This document shows, piece by piece, positions 16,963 through 25,494 of a DNA stretch of 64,000 nt. Source of the stretch: Bacteroidota bacterium. Its GTDB lineage: Bacteria; Bacteroidota; Ignavibacteria; Ignavibacteriales; Ignavibacteriaceae. The DNA is taken from contig JAIUOE010000006.1 in the NCBI GenBank assembly GCA_020161395.1, positions 154,464-218,463 of the forward strand. The letters are read 5' to 3'. A program made the translations under genes and the position numbers. The stretch's first letter is position 1; each line of letters opens with the position of its first letter. Below the pieces are notes generated by a model. It had not been told where the DNA came from, did no database searches, and saw nothing but the letters and a program-made list of their open reading frames with translations.

Positions 16963-18329
16963 AGGATAGAATACTGATTGTAGACGACGATTTACAATAT
17001 TTAAGGCTGGTCAGCACACTATTGAATGATAAATTTGATGTAGAGTGTGCAATAAATTCACAGGAATGTTTAAATAAAATTGAAACATCATTTTATTCTG
17101 CAATTCTGGTTGATCTAAAGTTACCCAAAGTATCCGGGTTTCAACTCATTAAAAAAATCCGGGAAGAATTTGATCAGCTGATTCCGATAATTGTGGTATC
17201 TGAACAAAATGATGTTCAATCGGTCTTGAAGTGTATGAAATCAGGTGCAAATGACTTTGTCCCCAAAGTATTTGACTTGGACGAATTGGTTCTTAAGATA
17301 GACAGGGCATTGGAAATTCGTAGAGCGGATCTGAGAAAACAGGCAATTGAGAGGGAATATCACTTCTTTGAGAATTTTATCCATAACTCGGAAACAGGAA
17401 GCAAGATATATTCTGATATAATAAAACACTCAAAACATGACCACACACTTTTACTTCTGGGCGAGACGGGAACGGGTAAGGATATTATTGCTTATCAAAT
17501 ACATAAAAACAGCATAAGAAAGAACAATATCTTCAGAAGCATAAATCTGCAGACGCTTAGCGAATCATTACTGGAGTCTGAATTATTTGGATATGCAGAG
17601 GGTGCATTTACAGGAGCGGGAAAATCGAGAACCGGTTTACTCGAGATATGCAATGGGGGTACTCTGCATATTTCTGAGTTTTCCTCAATATCACCTGCTC
17701 TTCAGATAAAACTGCTTGAATTTATGCAATTCAGGACAATCAGAAAAGTGGGCGAAGATGCACGGGTTAAACCCAGACGCGTTGATGTACGAATAATTCT
17801 TTCGACATTGGAAGACCCGGAAAAACTGTCCTCGAATGGGAATTTCAGGGAAGACCTTATCAGTCGGATAAAGGTCAACACCATGATTGTGCCTCCACTT
17901 AGAGACAGATTGGAAGATATCGAAAAACTTGCACCTTACTTTTTACGGCTTCACGGGTTAGAAGATGGAAGAGATCGATTGACCTTTTCGAAAGATGTAA
18001 TCCCCTTTTTGAAGAGCCTGCAATGGAATCGAAATGTGAGAGAATTAGAGAATGCTATAATCTCAGCGATGGTGGAAGCGTTCGACAATCCTGATCCGGA
18101 TGTCATTCAGGTGGAAAACTTCAGCCCGTTTTTTTCAAACTCGAGGAATGAAGAAAAATTGAGAATCCAGTTTCATGGCGAATTGCCTCCGTTTGAAGAT
18201 GCTAAAAAATTGTTTGAACAGTCATATTTTTCAGAACTTATCAAAATATGTGACGGAAATAAAACCAAAGCTGCTCTGCTTGCAGGCATGAGCAAACAAA
18301 ACTTTCATTTTCACAGCTCAAAAGGTTGA
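16959..18329 (+). CDS. NtrC-family sigma-54-dependent response regulator, variant Walker B, probably frameshifted 3' end
   Basis: 456 residues, TTG start overlapping the kinase stop, behind AAAAGGAG. Domain order: receiver (1-120; acidic D9-D11, phospho-acceptor Asp52), AAA+ sigma-54 interaction domain (about 140-370) and a Fis-type helix-turn-helix. Walker A is GETGTGKD (168-175) and the sigma-54 loop GAFTGA (215-220) is intact, as are the arginine-finger region (REDLISRIKV) and NVRELENAI. The Walker B, normally LFLDE, reads LHISE: the metal-binding aspartate is Ser239. The Fis domain (NKTKAALLAGMSKQNFH) ends abruptly; skipping two bases of the T run at 18308-18311 would restore SQLKRLILQKV and a stop at 18344-18346. 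It should activate sigma-54 promoters such as that at 18556. Confidence 0.92.
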   Translation: MKDRILIVDDDLQYLRLVSTLLNDKFDVECAINSQECLNKIETSFYSAILVDLKLPKVSGFQLIKKIREEFDQLIPIIVVSEQNDVQSVLKCMKSGANDFVPKVFDLDELVLKIDRALEIRRADLRKQAIEREYHFFENFIHNSETGSKIYSDIIKHSKHDHTLLLLGETGTGKDIIAYQIHKNSIRKNNIFRSINLQTLSESLLESELFGYAEGAFTGAGKSRTGLLEICNGGTLHISEFSSISPALQIKLLEFMQFRTIRKVGEDARVKPRRVDVRIILSTLEDPEKLSSNGNFREDLISRIKVNTMIVPPLRDRLEDIEKLAPYFLRLHGLEDGRDRLTFSKDVIPFLKSLQWNRNVRELENAIISAMVEAFDNPDPDVIQVENFSPFFSNSRNEEKLRIQFHGELPPFEDAKKLFEQSYFSELIKICDGNKTKAALLAGMSKQNFHFHSSKG

Positions 18330-18660
18330 TACTCCAAAAAGTATAATTCTTCACCCTGCCTTTGAAGCCTGGAGTTAAGTCTTGCATATTCCGCTTTGTT
18401 CAATTCTGACAAAACTGAAATAATTGTAAAATCCTGCTTTACTCCGGTAAAATTGTATTTTATTTTACCTCATCAAAATCTCCAATTGTTTCGCATTCGG
18501 AGGACATTTATGCCTATTTCGGTTTGTTTACACAAAATTCTTCGCGTTAAAAAAATGGCATGAATCTTGTTCCTCGCTAGCGATAAACCAAGGGATTCTG
18601 CAAGGCTATATTCTTGATACTTGGGATATCGCATTTTTTCATTAATCAATGAGGACAATC
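18330..18660 (+). other. Intergenic leader region upstream of the CHAP surface protein
   Basis: 330 nt without a gene. It contains the possible frameshifted end of the response regulator (to 18346), AT-rich sequence suitable for activator binding, and the sigma-54-like promoter at 18556. No terminator hairpin was recognised, so read-through from the two-component operon is possible. Confidence 0.5.
18556..18570 (+). promoter_or_regulatory. Sigma-54-type promoter upstream of the CHAP/cohesin/dockerin gene
   Basis: TGGCATG-AATC-TTGT matches the sigma-54 consensus TGGCACG-N4-TTGC with exact -24/-12 spacing; the only clear deviations are C to T in the -24 block and C to T in the -12 block. It lies about 90 nt before the start codon and directly follows the gene for a sigma-54 activator, which strongly suggests functional coupling. 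Confidence 0.65.
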
Positions 18661-21600
18661 ATGAAAAATTTTTTTCTCACTTGGTCGCTTTTTGTTTCTA
18701 TTTGTCTATCTCAATCATTAACTGTAACACCCTCATCAGTTCCAAAAGGTGGAACATTTTTGGCATCATGGTCTGGATTTTCCGGGAATGTAAATGTCCG
18801 GATATATAAAGGAAGCAACTTGTGGGTTGATGCCAGTACGAATGTGTCGGGAAGTGGTTCTCAGAATCTTGTGACTACTGATTGGGAAGTCAGAAATGAT
18901 TATAAAGTAAGAGTAGAACTGAGATCCAACACAACTATCTATAGGGAAGTTGGGCCTCTTGTTGTTACCGATGTTGGACAATTCGGTGCTCAAGTTGGAA
19001 CATTCAACGGAGTGATTGCTTACTCGAATGGAACAGTTGGCAATGTCAGCAATGAATACAATTATTATTCTGGTACAAATACCGGAATGAAGTGGCAATG
19101 TGTTGAATTTGTGAACAGATACTATGCTGCAGTTTATGCTCAGAATATACGGATTGCCGGACATAATGCAAATGATTACTACCCTAATGCAGCAGCACAT
19201 GGACTGACACCATATAACAACGGGGGCACGACCGCTCCGCAAGTTGGAGACATACTTTGTTCAGGTGGAGGTCAATATGGTCATGTTGCGATAATTCGCG
19301 AGATCGGCAGCAACTATATAAATGTTATACAACAAAACTGGAATAATAACTCATCCGATAATTCAATGACCCTTTCATATTCTCCACAGAATGGATACTA
19401 CACCATTGGGTCTTTTTCTTCGTCCTACTCAGTTCAAGGATGGTTAAGAAAGCCCACAACCTCAGGTTTTGTAAAGGTATGGACAGGGATAACCTCTTCA
19501 TCAACAATTGTTAAAGGGGTTCCATTTAATGTCTCATTTTCATTAAAGGAGACGAATAATCAACCGATAACCCTTCAATCGATTGCCATTGCAATTCATA
19601 AACCCAATGGCGATTTTTTATTTGATGCAATGACTTATACCAATATCAGCTTTACTGCTGGCCAGGAAAGATCCTATAATATTGAAGCTACAGTATTTAA
19701 TGAAATCAATAATTCTCCCGGGTCAAATTATAGTATCAGAGTAAAGGGTCAAATGAATAACACCTGGTTTGATGTTACTCCCGCTTCCGGGGCTACAAAC
19801 CCGAAGGCATTTACTCTTGTAGACCCCACCTTGACTGTGTCACCATCTACAAAAACCGTTTCATCGGGAGCTGGTAGTTTTTCTCTTTCAGTCACATCCA
19901 ATGTTCCTTGGACTGTCATTTCAGATCAAAGCTTTTTAACTTATAGTCCTTCAAGTGGCAATAACAATGGCTCTATAACCGTTAGCTATACTTCGAATGG
20001 AACCACAATACCTCGAACTGGCAGGATTACAGTAAGAGGAACTGTAACGGGTAATCCAATTTCAGGTATTTGCGATGTGACTCAAGAAGCAGTTCTACAG
20101 TATTCCTTAAGTCTTAGTAAAGGGGGTGGTGGTTTTGGGAAAGTCAAAGTGAACGGGTCTCTACAGAACCTGCCATATTCTGCCCAGTTCATTTCAGGTA
20201 GTAACATCACTCTTGAAGCTGTACCCGATCCAAATAACACTTTTGCAAATTGGAGTGGAGCTTTGTCTGGTAACACTAACCCAACTTCCATCACTATGAA
20301 TGCTGACAAATCTGTTACAGCTAATTTCAATTCAGTACCAATAAATTACACATTGTCGTTGACCAAAGGAGGTGATGGTTCCGGGAAAGTAAAAGTGAAC
20401 GGTTCACTTCAGAACCTGCCATATTCTGCCCAGTTCAATTCAGGTAGTAACATCACTCTTGAAGCTGTACCCGATCCAAATAACACTTTTGCCAATTGGA
20501 GTGGAGCTTTGTCTGGTAACACAAACCCAACTTCCATCACAATGAATGCTGACAAATCTGTTACAGCTAATTTCAATTCAGTACCAATAAATTACACATT
20601 GTCGTTGACCAAAGGAGGTGATGGCTCCGGGAAAGTCAAAGTGAACGGGTCTCTACAGAATCTGCCATATTCTGCCCAGTTCATTTCAGGAAGTAACATC
20701 AACCTTGAAGCTGTACCCGATCCAAATAACACTTTTGCAAATTGGAGTGGAGCTTTGTCTGGTAACACAAACCCAACTTCCATCACAATGAATGCTGACA
20801 AATCTGTTACGGCTAACTTCAGTGCAGTATCAATAAATTACACATTATCTTTGACCAAAGGAGGTGATGGCTCCGGGAAAGTCAAAGTGAACGGTACGCT
20901 TCAGACTTTACCTTACTCATCTCAATTCAATTCTGGAAGTAGCGTCACTTTGGAGGCTGTAGCTGATGCTAATAATACTTTTGCTAATTGGAGTGGAGCT
21001 TTATCAGGTAACACAAACCCTACTTCAATAACAATGAATGCTGACAATTCTGTTACCGCCAACTTTAACGCTACACCTGGAGTCCCGCTCGTACCTGTAA
21101 CTTCAAGTGAAACTGTTCAAAAAGGACAAGATTATTGGTTGGATATCCAAGTTGGTAATCAGAATAGTCCCGTTAGTGAGTTAAAAGTAATCAGTTTTGA
21201 ACTCAATTATTCGGCAACAGTTATAAACGATTATGTAACTTACGAAGTTGGGACATTTATCACCGGTGCTCAGGCAACCGTTGTTCCTGACGATCAAAAT
21301 GGTCGAGTCGATGCTGCAATATTCAGGACTACTGGAGGGAACAGCGGATATGGAAGTTTGATTAGATTTAAATTTAATGTTAATAATCAGGCTATAGCTG
21401 GTCAGCAAATTACTTTTACATTCGGATCAATTCTTGCGAATGATGCGAATGGCAATGTGATCAATATTACCCCTCAATCTAAAACATTAACAGTCATTGA
21501 AGCAGCAATCGTTTGGCCTGGTGATGCTAATAATAATGGTGTAGTAAACATTCTTGATATTAACCCAATTATTGTAAACTATGGAGCCACAGGTCCAGTT

Positions 21601-22779
21601 CGGCCCAACGCTTCAAATAGTTGGACAGGGCAGAGTGCACCATTCTGGACTGCACCCTCTTTAACCTATATTGATTGTAATGGAAATGGAGCGATCAACA
21701 TAACTGATATAAATGTAGTGATAGTGAATTTCGGAAGGACTCACACTATTAATAGTGCGGGAACATTACCCTATGAAATTACAAGTTCGATACCCCCTCT
21801 TCAAGTACTGGTTCCGCAGGCCCCCGCAACTCCAGGCGATACAGTAACTGTTTCTATTCAAATTGGCTCCAGCAATTATCCGGTTGATAGTGTAAAAGTT
21901 GTATCCTTCGAGTTGCTTTATGGGACAAATGGATTAAAGCAATACATAGAATTCATTGATTATCAAGTTGGGTCATTTTTAACAAATGCCCAATATACAG
22001 TTATACCTGATGACTCACTAGTAGCCGCTGCCGTTTACAGAACATCTGGGGGAAATTCAGGATTTGGTGAACTAATAAAATTCAGGTTTAAAATTAAATC
22101 AACCACACCTGTAAGTACTTCATTTCCACTTAGTTTTGGCCAAGTTGAAGCCAATAGATCAAATGGTTCTGTTCAACCCTTGCTCCCATTAGGATCGATG
22201 TTACTCGTCCCGGTGGAGTTAACCTCTTTCTCTGCGACAAATACCCCATCAGGCATTATGCTACGATGGAGTACAGCGTCTGAATTGAATAATCTTGGAT
22301 TTGAGGTTCAAAGATCAGAGGATGGTTCAATTTTTCTGCCCTTGGCTTTTGTGAAAGGCAAAGGCACTTCAACAGAAAGAAACAATTATGAATATCTGGA
22401 TGCTGCACCAACGGGTACATTTTCTTACCGCTTGAAACAAATGGATTTTGATGGCACAGTTTCCTTCTCAAATGTCGTCACGATTGAATCAATCAACTCG
22501 CAGGATTTCACGCTGAATCAAAATTTCCCCAATCCGTTTAATCCATCAACATCAATCACATTTTCACTTGGGTTACAGTCTAAAGTGAAGCTGACTATAA
22601 TTAACGCATTGGGTGAGGTTGTTAAGGATCTGGTAAACGATGTACTTGCTGCTGGCAGTCACAATGTTGTCTGGAACGCAGATTCACTGCCTTCTGGAAT
22701 ATACTTTGCTGTTTTGAACGCTGAATCATCAAGAGGCCAAATGGTGAGACTGGTACGCAAAATTGCTTATATGAAATAA
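18661..22779 (+). CDS. T9SS-exported CHAP-domain surface protein with BACON, four InlB-B-like repeats, cohesin and dockerin-like modules
   Basis: 1372 residues from the ATG at 18661, chosen because GAGGAC precedes it and a signal peptide follows (MKNFFLTWSLFVSICLSQS); an ATG at 18649 has no such site. Order (approximate): a beta domain (20-115), a CHAP amidase/peptidase (120-270) with catalytic Cys in QCVEFVNRYY and His in GHVAIIREI, a CARDB-like domain (275-390), a BACON-like domain (395-480), four 82-residue divergent InlB-B-type repeats (481-800), a cohesin-like domain, a duplicated dockerin-like calcium motif (GDANNNGVVNILDIN and DCNGNGAINITDIN), a second cohesin-like domain, a fibronectin-like VPVELTSFSA module and a T9SS sorting domain (NQNFPNPFNPSTSITFSL). 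Likely a surface-attached peptidoglycan hydrolase or adhesin under control of the adjacent two-component system. Confidence 0.9.
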   Translation: MKNFFLTWSLFVSICLSQSLTVTPSSVPKGGTFLASWSGFSGNVNVRIYKGSNLWVDASTNVSGSGSQNLVTTDWEVRNDYKVRVELRSNTTIYREVGPLVVTDVGQFGAQVGTFNGVIAYSNGTVGNVSNEYNYYSGTNTGMKWQCVEFVNRYYAAVYAQNIRIAGHNANDYYPNAAAHGLTPYNNGGTTAPQVGDILCSGGGQYGHVAIIREIGSNYINVIQQNWNNNSSDNSMTLSYSPQNGYYTIGSFSSSYSVQGWLRKPTTSGFVKVWTGITSSSTIVKGVPFNVSFSLKETNNQPITLQSIAIAIHKPNGDFLFDAMTYTNISFTAGQERSYNIEATVFNEINNSPGSNYSIRVKGQMNNTWFDVTPASGATNPKAFTLVDPTLTVSPSTKTVSSGAGSFSLSVTSNVPWTVISDQSFLTYSPSSGNNNGSITVSYTSNGTTIPRTGRITVRGTVTGNPISGICDVTQEAVLQYSLSLSKGGGGFGKVKVNGSLQNLPYSAQFISGSNITLEAVPDPNNTFANWSGALSGNTNPTSITMNADKSVTANFNSVPINYTLSLTKGGDGSGKVKVNGSLQNLPYSAQFNSGSNITLEAVPDPNNTFANWSGALSGNTNPTSITMNADKSVTANFNSVPINYTLSLTKGGDGSGKVKVNGSLQNLPYSAQFISGSNINLEAVPDPNNTFANWSGALSGNTNPTSITMNADKSVTANFSAVSINYTLSLTKGGDGSGKVKVNGTLQTLPYSSQFNSGSSVTLEAVADANNTFANWSGALSGNTNPTSITMNADNSVTANFNATPGVPLVPVTSSETVQKGQDYWLDIQVGNQNSPVSELKVISFELNYSATVINDYVTYEVGTFITGAQATVVPDDQNGRVDAAIFRTTGGNSGYGSLIRFKFNVNNQAIAGQQITFTFGSILANDANGNVINITPQSKTLTVIEAAIVWPGDANNNGVVNILDINPIIVNYGATGPVRPNASNSWTGQSAPFWTAPSLTYIDCNGNGAINITDINVVIVNFGRTHTINSAGTLPYEITSSIPPLQVLVPQAPATPGDTVTVSIQIGSSNYPVDSVKVVSFELLYGTNGLKQYIEFIDYQVGSFLTNAQYTVIPDDSLVAAAVYRTSGGNSGFGELIKFRFKIKSTTPVSTSFPLSFGQVEANRSNGSVQPLLPLGSMLLVPVELTSFSATNTPSGIMLRWSTASELNNLGFEVQRSEDGSIFLPLAFVKGKGTSTERNNYEYLDAAPTGTFSYRLKQMDFDGTVSFSNVVTIESINSQDFTLNQNFPNPFNPSTSITFSLGLQSKVKLTIINALGEVVKDLVNDVLAAGSHNVVWNADSLPSGIYFAVLNAESSRGQMVRLVRKIAYMK
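20101..21070 (+). repeat. Four tandem 246-bp coding repeats
   Basis: Units start at 20101, 20347, 20593 and 20839 (period exactly 246 bp, 82 codons). Units 1 to 3 are nearly identical at DNA level, unit 4 has diverged at many third positions. The repeats code for divergent InlB-B-like domains (KVKVNGSLQNLPYS ... TFANWSGALSGNTNPTS). High identity suggests recent expansion or gene conversion and possible length variation. Confidence 0.92.
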
Positions 22780-22790
22780 ATAATGTTGAA

Positions 22791-22815
22791 AGGCCGCTCG
22801 AAAGGGCGGCTATTT
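22791..22815 (+). terminator. Hairpin terminator after the CHAP surface protein
   Basis: GGCCGCTC-GAAA-GGGCGGCT stem closed by a GAAA tetraloop, followed by a short T-rich stretch (ATTTCAT). It starts about 12 nt after the stop codon. Confidence 0.7.
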
Positions 22816-22988
22816 CATATCACTATAATTCCAGGCATAATGTTGACCAGTAAATTGATAATGCAGAAGATATCCAGAAATCAAGAATATTTATTTATTA
22901 AAATTGTTCGCAGTGGCTCATAAACACTATTAATGATTACTTTACAAAATTTGAATATCTCTTGTCTGTAATCTGAAAAAGGTACATC

Positions 22989-24782
22989 ATGAAAAAATAT
23001 ACACTATTGACATTTCTTTTTTTAATCCTGTTTTCTGCGAATTGTTATACGCAATATCGGAATGAGTTAAATGGCTTTTTGGCAGGAATTGAGAGTGGAA
23101 TAAATACATCAAATTTTAGAACTGAGTTGTCAGCACCGAATGCATATGGCAGAGTATTTGTTCAATCACCGGGAAGGATTCTTGAACTTGGAATTGGCTA
23201 TTTCAAATTTAGAGATTTTTCCGAAGGGTCACAGTCTTACGAAACAGACCTGTATAACCTGGATTTAAAATTGGGGTTTGGTTCACAGGAAGGATCGGGG
23301 TCATTCCAACTTTATCCGTTAGGCATAAGTTTAGCGTATGTAGAGAAACTGAAAAGTCCCATTCTAACTGTGACTAGGACCGAATATGAGGTCGGAAAAA
23401 AATATGATTGGATTGTCTCCTATACTGCGACAATGAATTATGATGTTCATTTAAATAAATTTATGAGTATTGGTCTAACTCTTGGTCTAAACCTGGCAAA
23501 TGGTTTTGTTCTCGAATCCAAGGATTCAACCACAAGAACAAATTTGTTTTATTTCGGAACACGCTTGGTCTTTGGCAGCAATGGGTTCTTTAGAGATAGC
23601 GATGGAGACAGAATAACTAACTCAGATGAAGAAGAGATTTATCGTACAGACCCCGAAAAAGCAGATACAGACGGTGACAGAGTCAGCGATTATGATGAGA
23701 TATTTAAATACAAAACGGATCCGCTGAAAGCCGATACTGATGGAGACGGCGTCAGTGATGGTGATGAACTTTATAAGTATAAAACAAATCCATTGTATAC
23801 TGACACGGATAGTGATGGACTAAACGACGGCGATGAAATTCTGCAATACAGAACTAATCCGTTAGATATGGATACAGACGGCGACGGTATCAGTGACTAT
23901 AAAGAAATCTTCAAGTACAAATCCGATCCACTTAAGTCAGATACAGATGGTGACGGGTTGTCCGATTACGATGAAGTTTTCACTTATAAGACTGATCCTG
24001 CATTAGCTGATACAGACGGAGATGGAATAACAGATCGTGATGAAATTAAAAAATTCAATACTGACCCGTTCAAAGCTGATACAGACGAGGACGGGATAAA
24101 TGACCGGGATGAGATTGTAGTATATCACACGAATGCATTAATCGCCGATAGTGATGGAGATGGTATCAAAGATTATGATGAAATATTTGTCTACAAAACA
24201 AAGCCACTGGTGTTTGATACCGATATTGATCAGATATCCGATGGTGATGAGGTATTTAAATACCACACAAATCCCTCACTGGGTGATTCAGACAATGACG
24301 GACTGGGAGATTACCAGGAGATATTCTATTATTATACAAACCCGCTCCTGATTGACAGTGACAACAGTGGAGTTGATGATAAAACTGAAGTCGAAAGGGG
24401 AACCGATCCAAACGACAAAGAGGATGATGTAATAGAGGTTAACAAAATAATCGTTCTTGAAGGAATAGAATTTGAGTTTCAAAAAGCCACGATTACCCCG
24501 GAGTCTGACAGACGATTGCAGAAAACTCTGAAACTGTTGCAGGCTTTCCCCAATTATAACTTTTCTCTGGAAGGGCACACGGATGATATCGGCGGGCGAC
24601 AATTCAATCAAAAGTTGTCACTTGATCGTGCAAAAGCGGTAAAGACCTGGTTGGTGAATCACGGTATCAACGCAAAAAGATTGACAGTAAAAGGATTTGG
24701 TTTTGACAAGCCCGTAGCCTCCAATTCAACAGATGAAGGCCGTCAGAGGAACAGGAGGGTCGAGTTTATAAGGACAAATTAA
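22989..24782 (+). CDS. OmpA-family outer-membrane protein with thrombospondin type-3 calcium repeats
   Basis: 597 residues: signal peptide (MKKYTLLTFLFLILFSANCYTQ), a beta-barrel-like N-terminal domain (25-200), about 12 tandem 23-residue thrombospondin type-3 units (205-480; DTDGDGVSDGDELYKYKTNP type, aspartate-rich calcium loops), and a C-terminal OmpA/MotB peptidoglycan-binding domain (490-597; FEFQKATITPESDRRL, LEGHTDDIGG, NQKLSLDRAKAVKTWLVNHG, GFGFDKPVASN, RQRNRRVEF). It anchors the outer membrane to peptidoglycan and the calcium rod probably spans the gap. It follows the CHAP gene and starts a run of five exported proteins. Confidence 0.93.
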   Translation: MKKYTLLTFLFLILFSANCYTQYRNELNGFLAGIESGINTSNFRTELSAPNAYGRVFVQSPGRILELGIGYFKFRDFSEGSQSYETDLYNLDLKLGFGSQEGSGSFQLYPLGISLAYVEKLKSPILTVTRTEYEVGKKYDWIVSYTATMNYDVHLNKFMSIGLTLGLNLANGFVLESKDSTTRTNLFYFGTRLVFGSNGFFRDSDGDRITNSDEEEIYRTDPEKADTDGDRVSDYDEIFKYKTDPLKADTDGDGVSDGDELYKYKTNPLYTDTDSDGLNDGDEILQYRTNPLDMDTDGDGISDYKEIFKYKSDPLKSDTDGDGLSDYDEVFTYKTDPALADTDGDGITDRDEIKKFNTDPFKADTDEDGINDRDEIVVYHTNALIADSDGDGIKDYDEIFVYKTKPLVFDTDIDQISDGDEVFKYHTNPSLGDSDNDGLGDYQEIFYYYTNPLLIDSDNSGVDDKTEVERGTDPNDKEDDVIEVNKIIVLEGIEFEFQKATITPESDRRLQKTLKLLQAFPNYNFSLEGHTDDIGGRQFNQKLSLDRAKAVKTWLVNHGINAKRLTVKGFGFDKPVASNSTDEGRQRNRRVEFIRTN

Positions 24783-24859
24783 ATTTTTTGTTCCGTGGGT
24801 TTACAGGACTCAGAAAAATTATTGTGTCGAGTACTTAACAACTAATTTTGAGATTTCTT

Positions 24860-25483
24860 ATGAAATTATTAATTCCAAAAGCAGTTTTCGCGGTTTTGTT
24901 GTCGTTGTTTGTCATCGGGTGTGGTGGTCCGACGGAGCAGGTGATAGTCCAGGCGATAAAAAATGACATTCTAAAAGAGAAAGGCACCACTCTTGACCAA
25001 AGCTACGATAAATCGATTTCGTTGCAAACAGGTGCAATTTATGGTTCAAATGGAGGGATGAGTTTGGATCAGCGAATTGAAAAGATGAAATTTCTTTCAT
25101 CTGCAAAATTCAATCAAGCCTTCATGGACTGGATGGTTAACAATGGATATATTACCGAAAAGGGAGAAAGAACTTCATATGAGATCAGAGGGTCATTAAC
25201 CGAAAAAGGCCTCGAGTACATAAACTCAACTCAATCGGTAATTAAAACAAATACCGGGAGAAAATTCTGCTTTTTTGATCAGGAAATAAATATCCTGGAG
25301 AAAAAGAAGAATGACGACGGTTCATATACTGTAAGATATTCAATCAAGTATGTGCCAATTGATGCCCCTCATGTCAAAGGAGTAGACCTTTCTGCAGTCG
25401 ATCTCTCCAAACTAACCGGGAGGGAACAGGTCGTAAGATTGATTAAAAAGAATGGTATTTGGGTTAGTAAAAGATTTATATAA
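24860..25483 (+). CDS. Putative lipoprotein of unknown function, 207 aa
   Basis: The ATG at 24860 gives a lipoprotein signal (MKLLIPKAVFAVLLSLFVIGC, lipobox VIGC, then GGPTEQ). An in-frame TTG at 24848 would add four residues but has no better ribosome-binding site. The mature part mixes helix and strand (KFNQAFMDWMVNNGYITEKG suggests a winged-helix-like or helix-rich segment) and shows no motif I recognise. It lies 77 nt after the OmpA gene and 11 nt before the next gene, with which it is probably co-transcribed. Function unknown; envelope location is likely. Confidence 0.7.
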   Translation: MKLLIPKAVFAVLLSLFVIGCGGPTEQVIVQAIKNDILKEKGTTLDQSYDKSISLQTGAIYGSNGGMSLDQRIEKMKFLSSAKFNQAFMDWMVNNGYITEKGERTSYEIRGSLTEKGLEYINSTQSVIKTNTGRKFCFFDQEINILEKKKNDDGSYTVRYSIKYVPIDAPHVKGVDLSAVDLSKLTGREQVVRLIKKNGIWVSKRFI

Positions 25484-25494
25484 AAGGAGCTGAT

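Noticed and set aside
20101..21070. Tandem repeats considered as CRISPR-like array
   Set aside because: The 246-bp units are in-frame coding repeats without spacer structure.
23605..24400. Aspartate-rich periodic region considered as dockerin repeats
   Set aside because: Units of 23 residues with D-x-D-x-D-G-x-x-D and Y-K-T-D/N-P fit thrombospondin type-3 repeats, not dockerin pairs.
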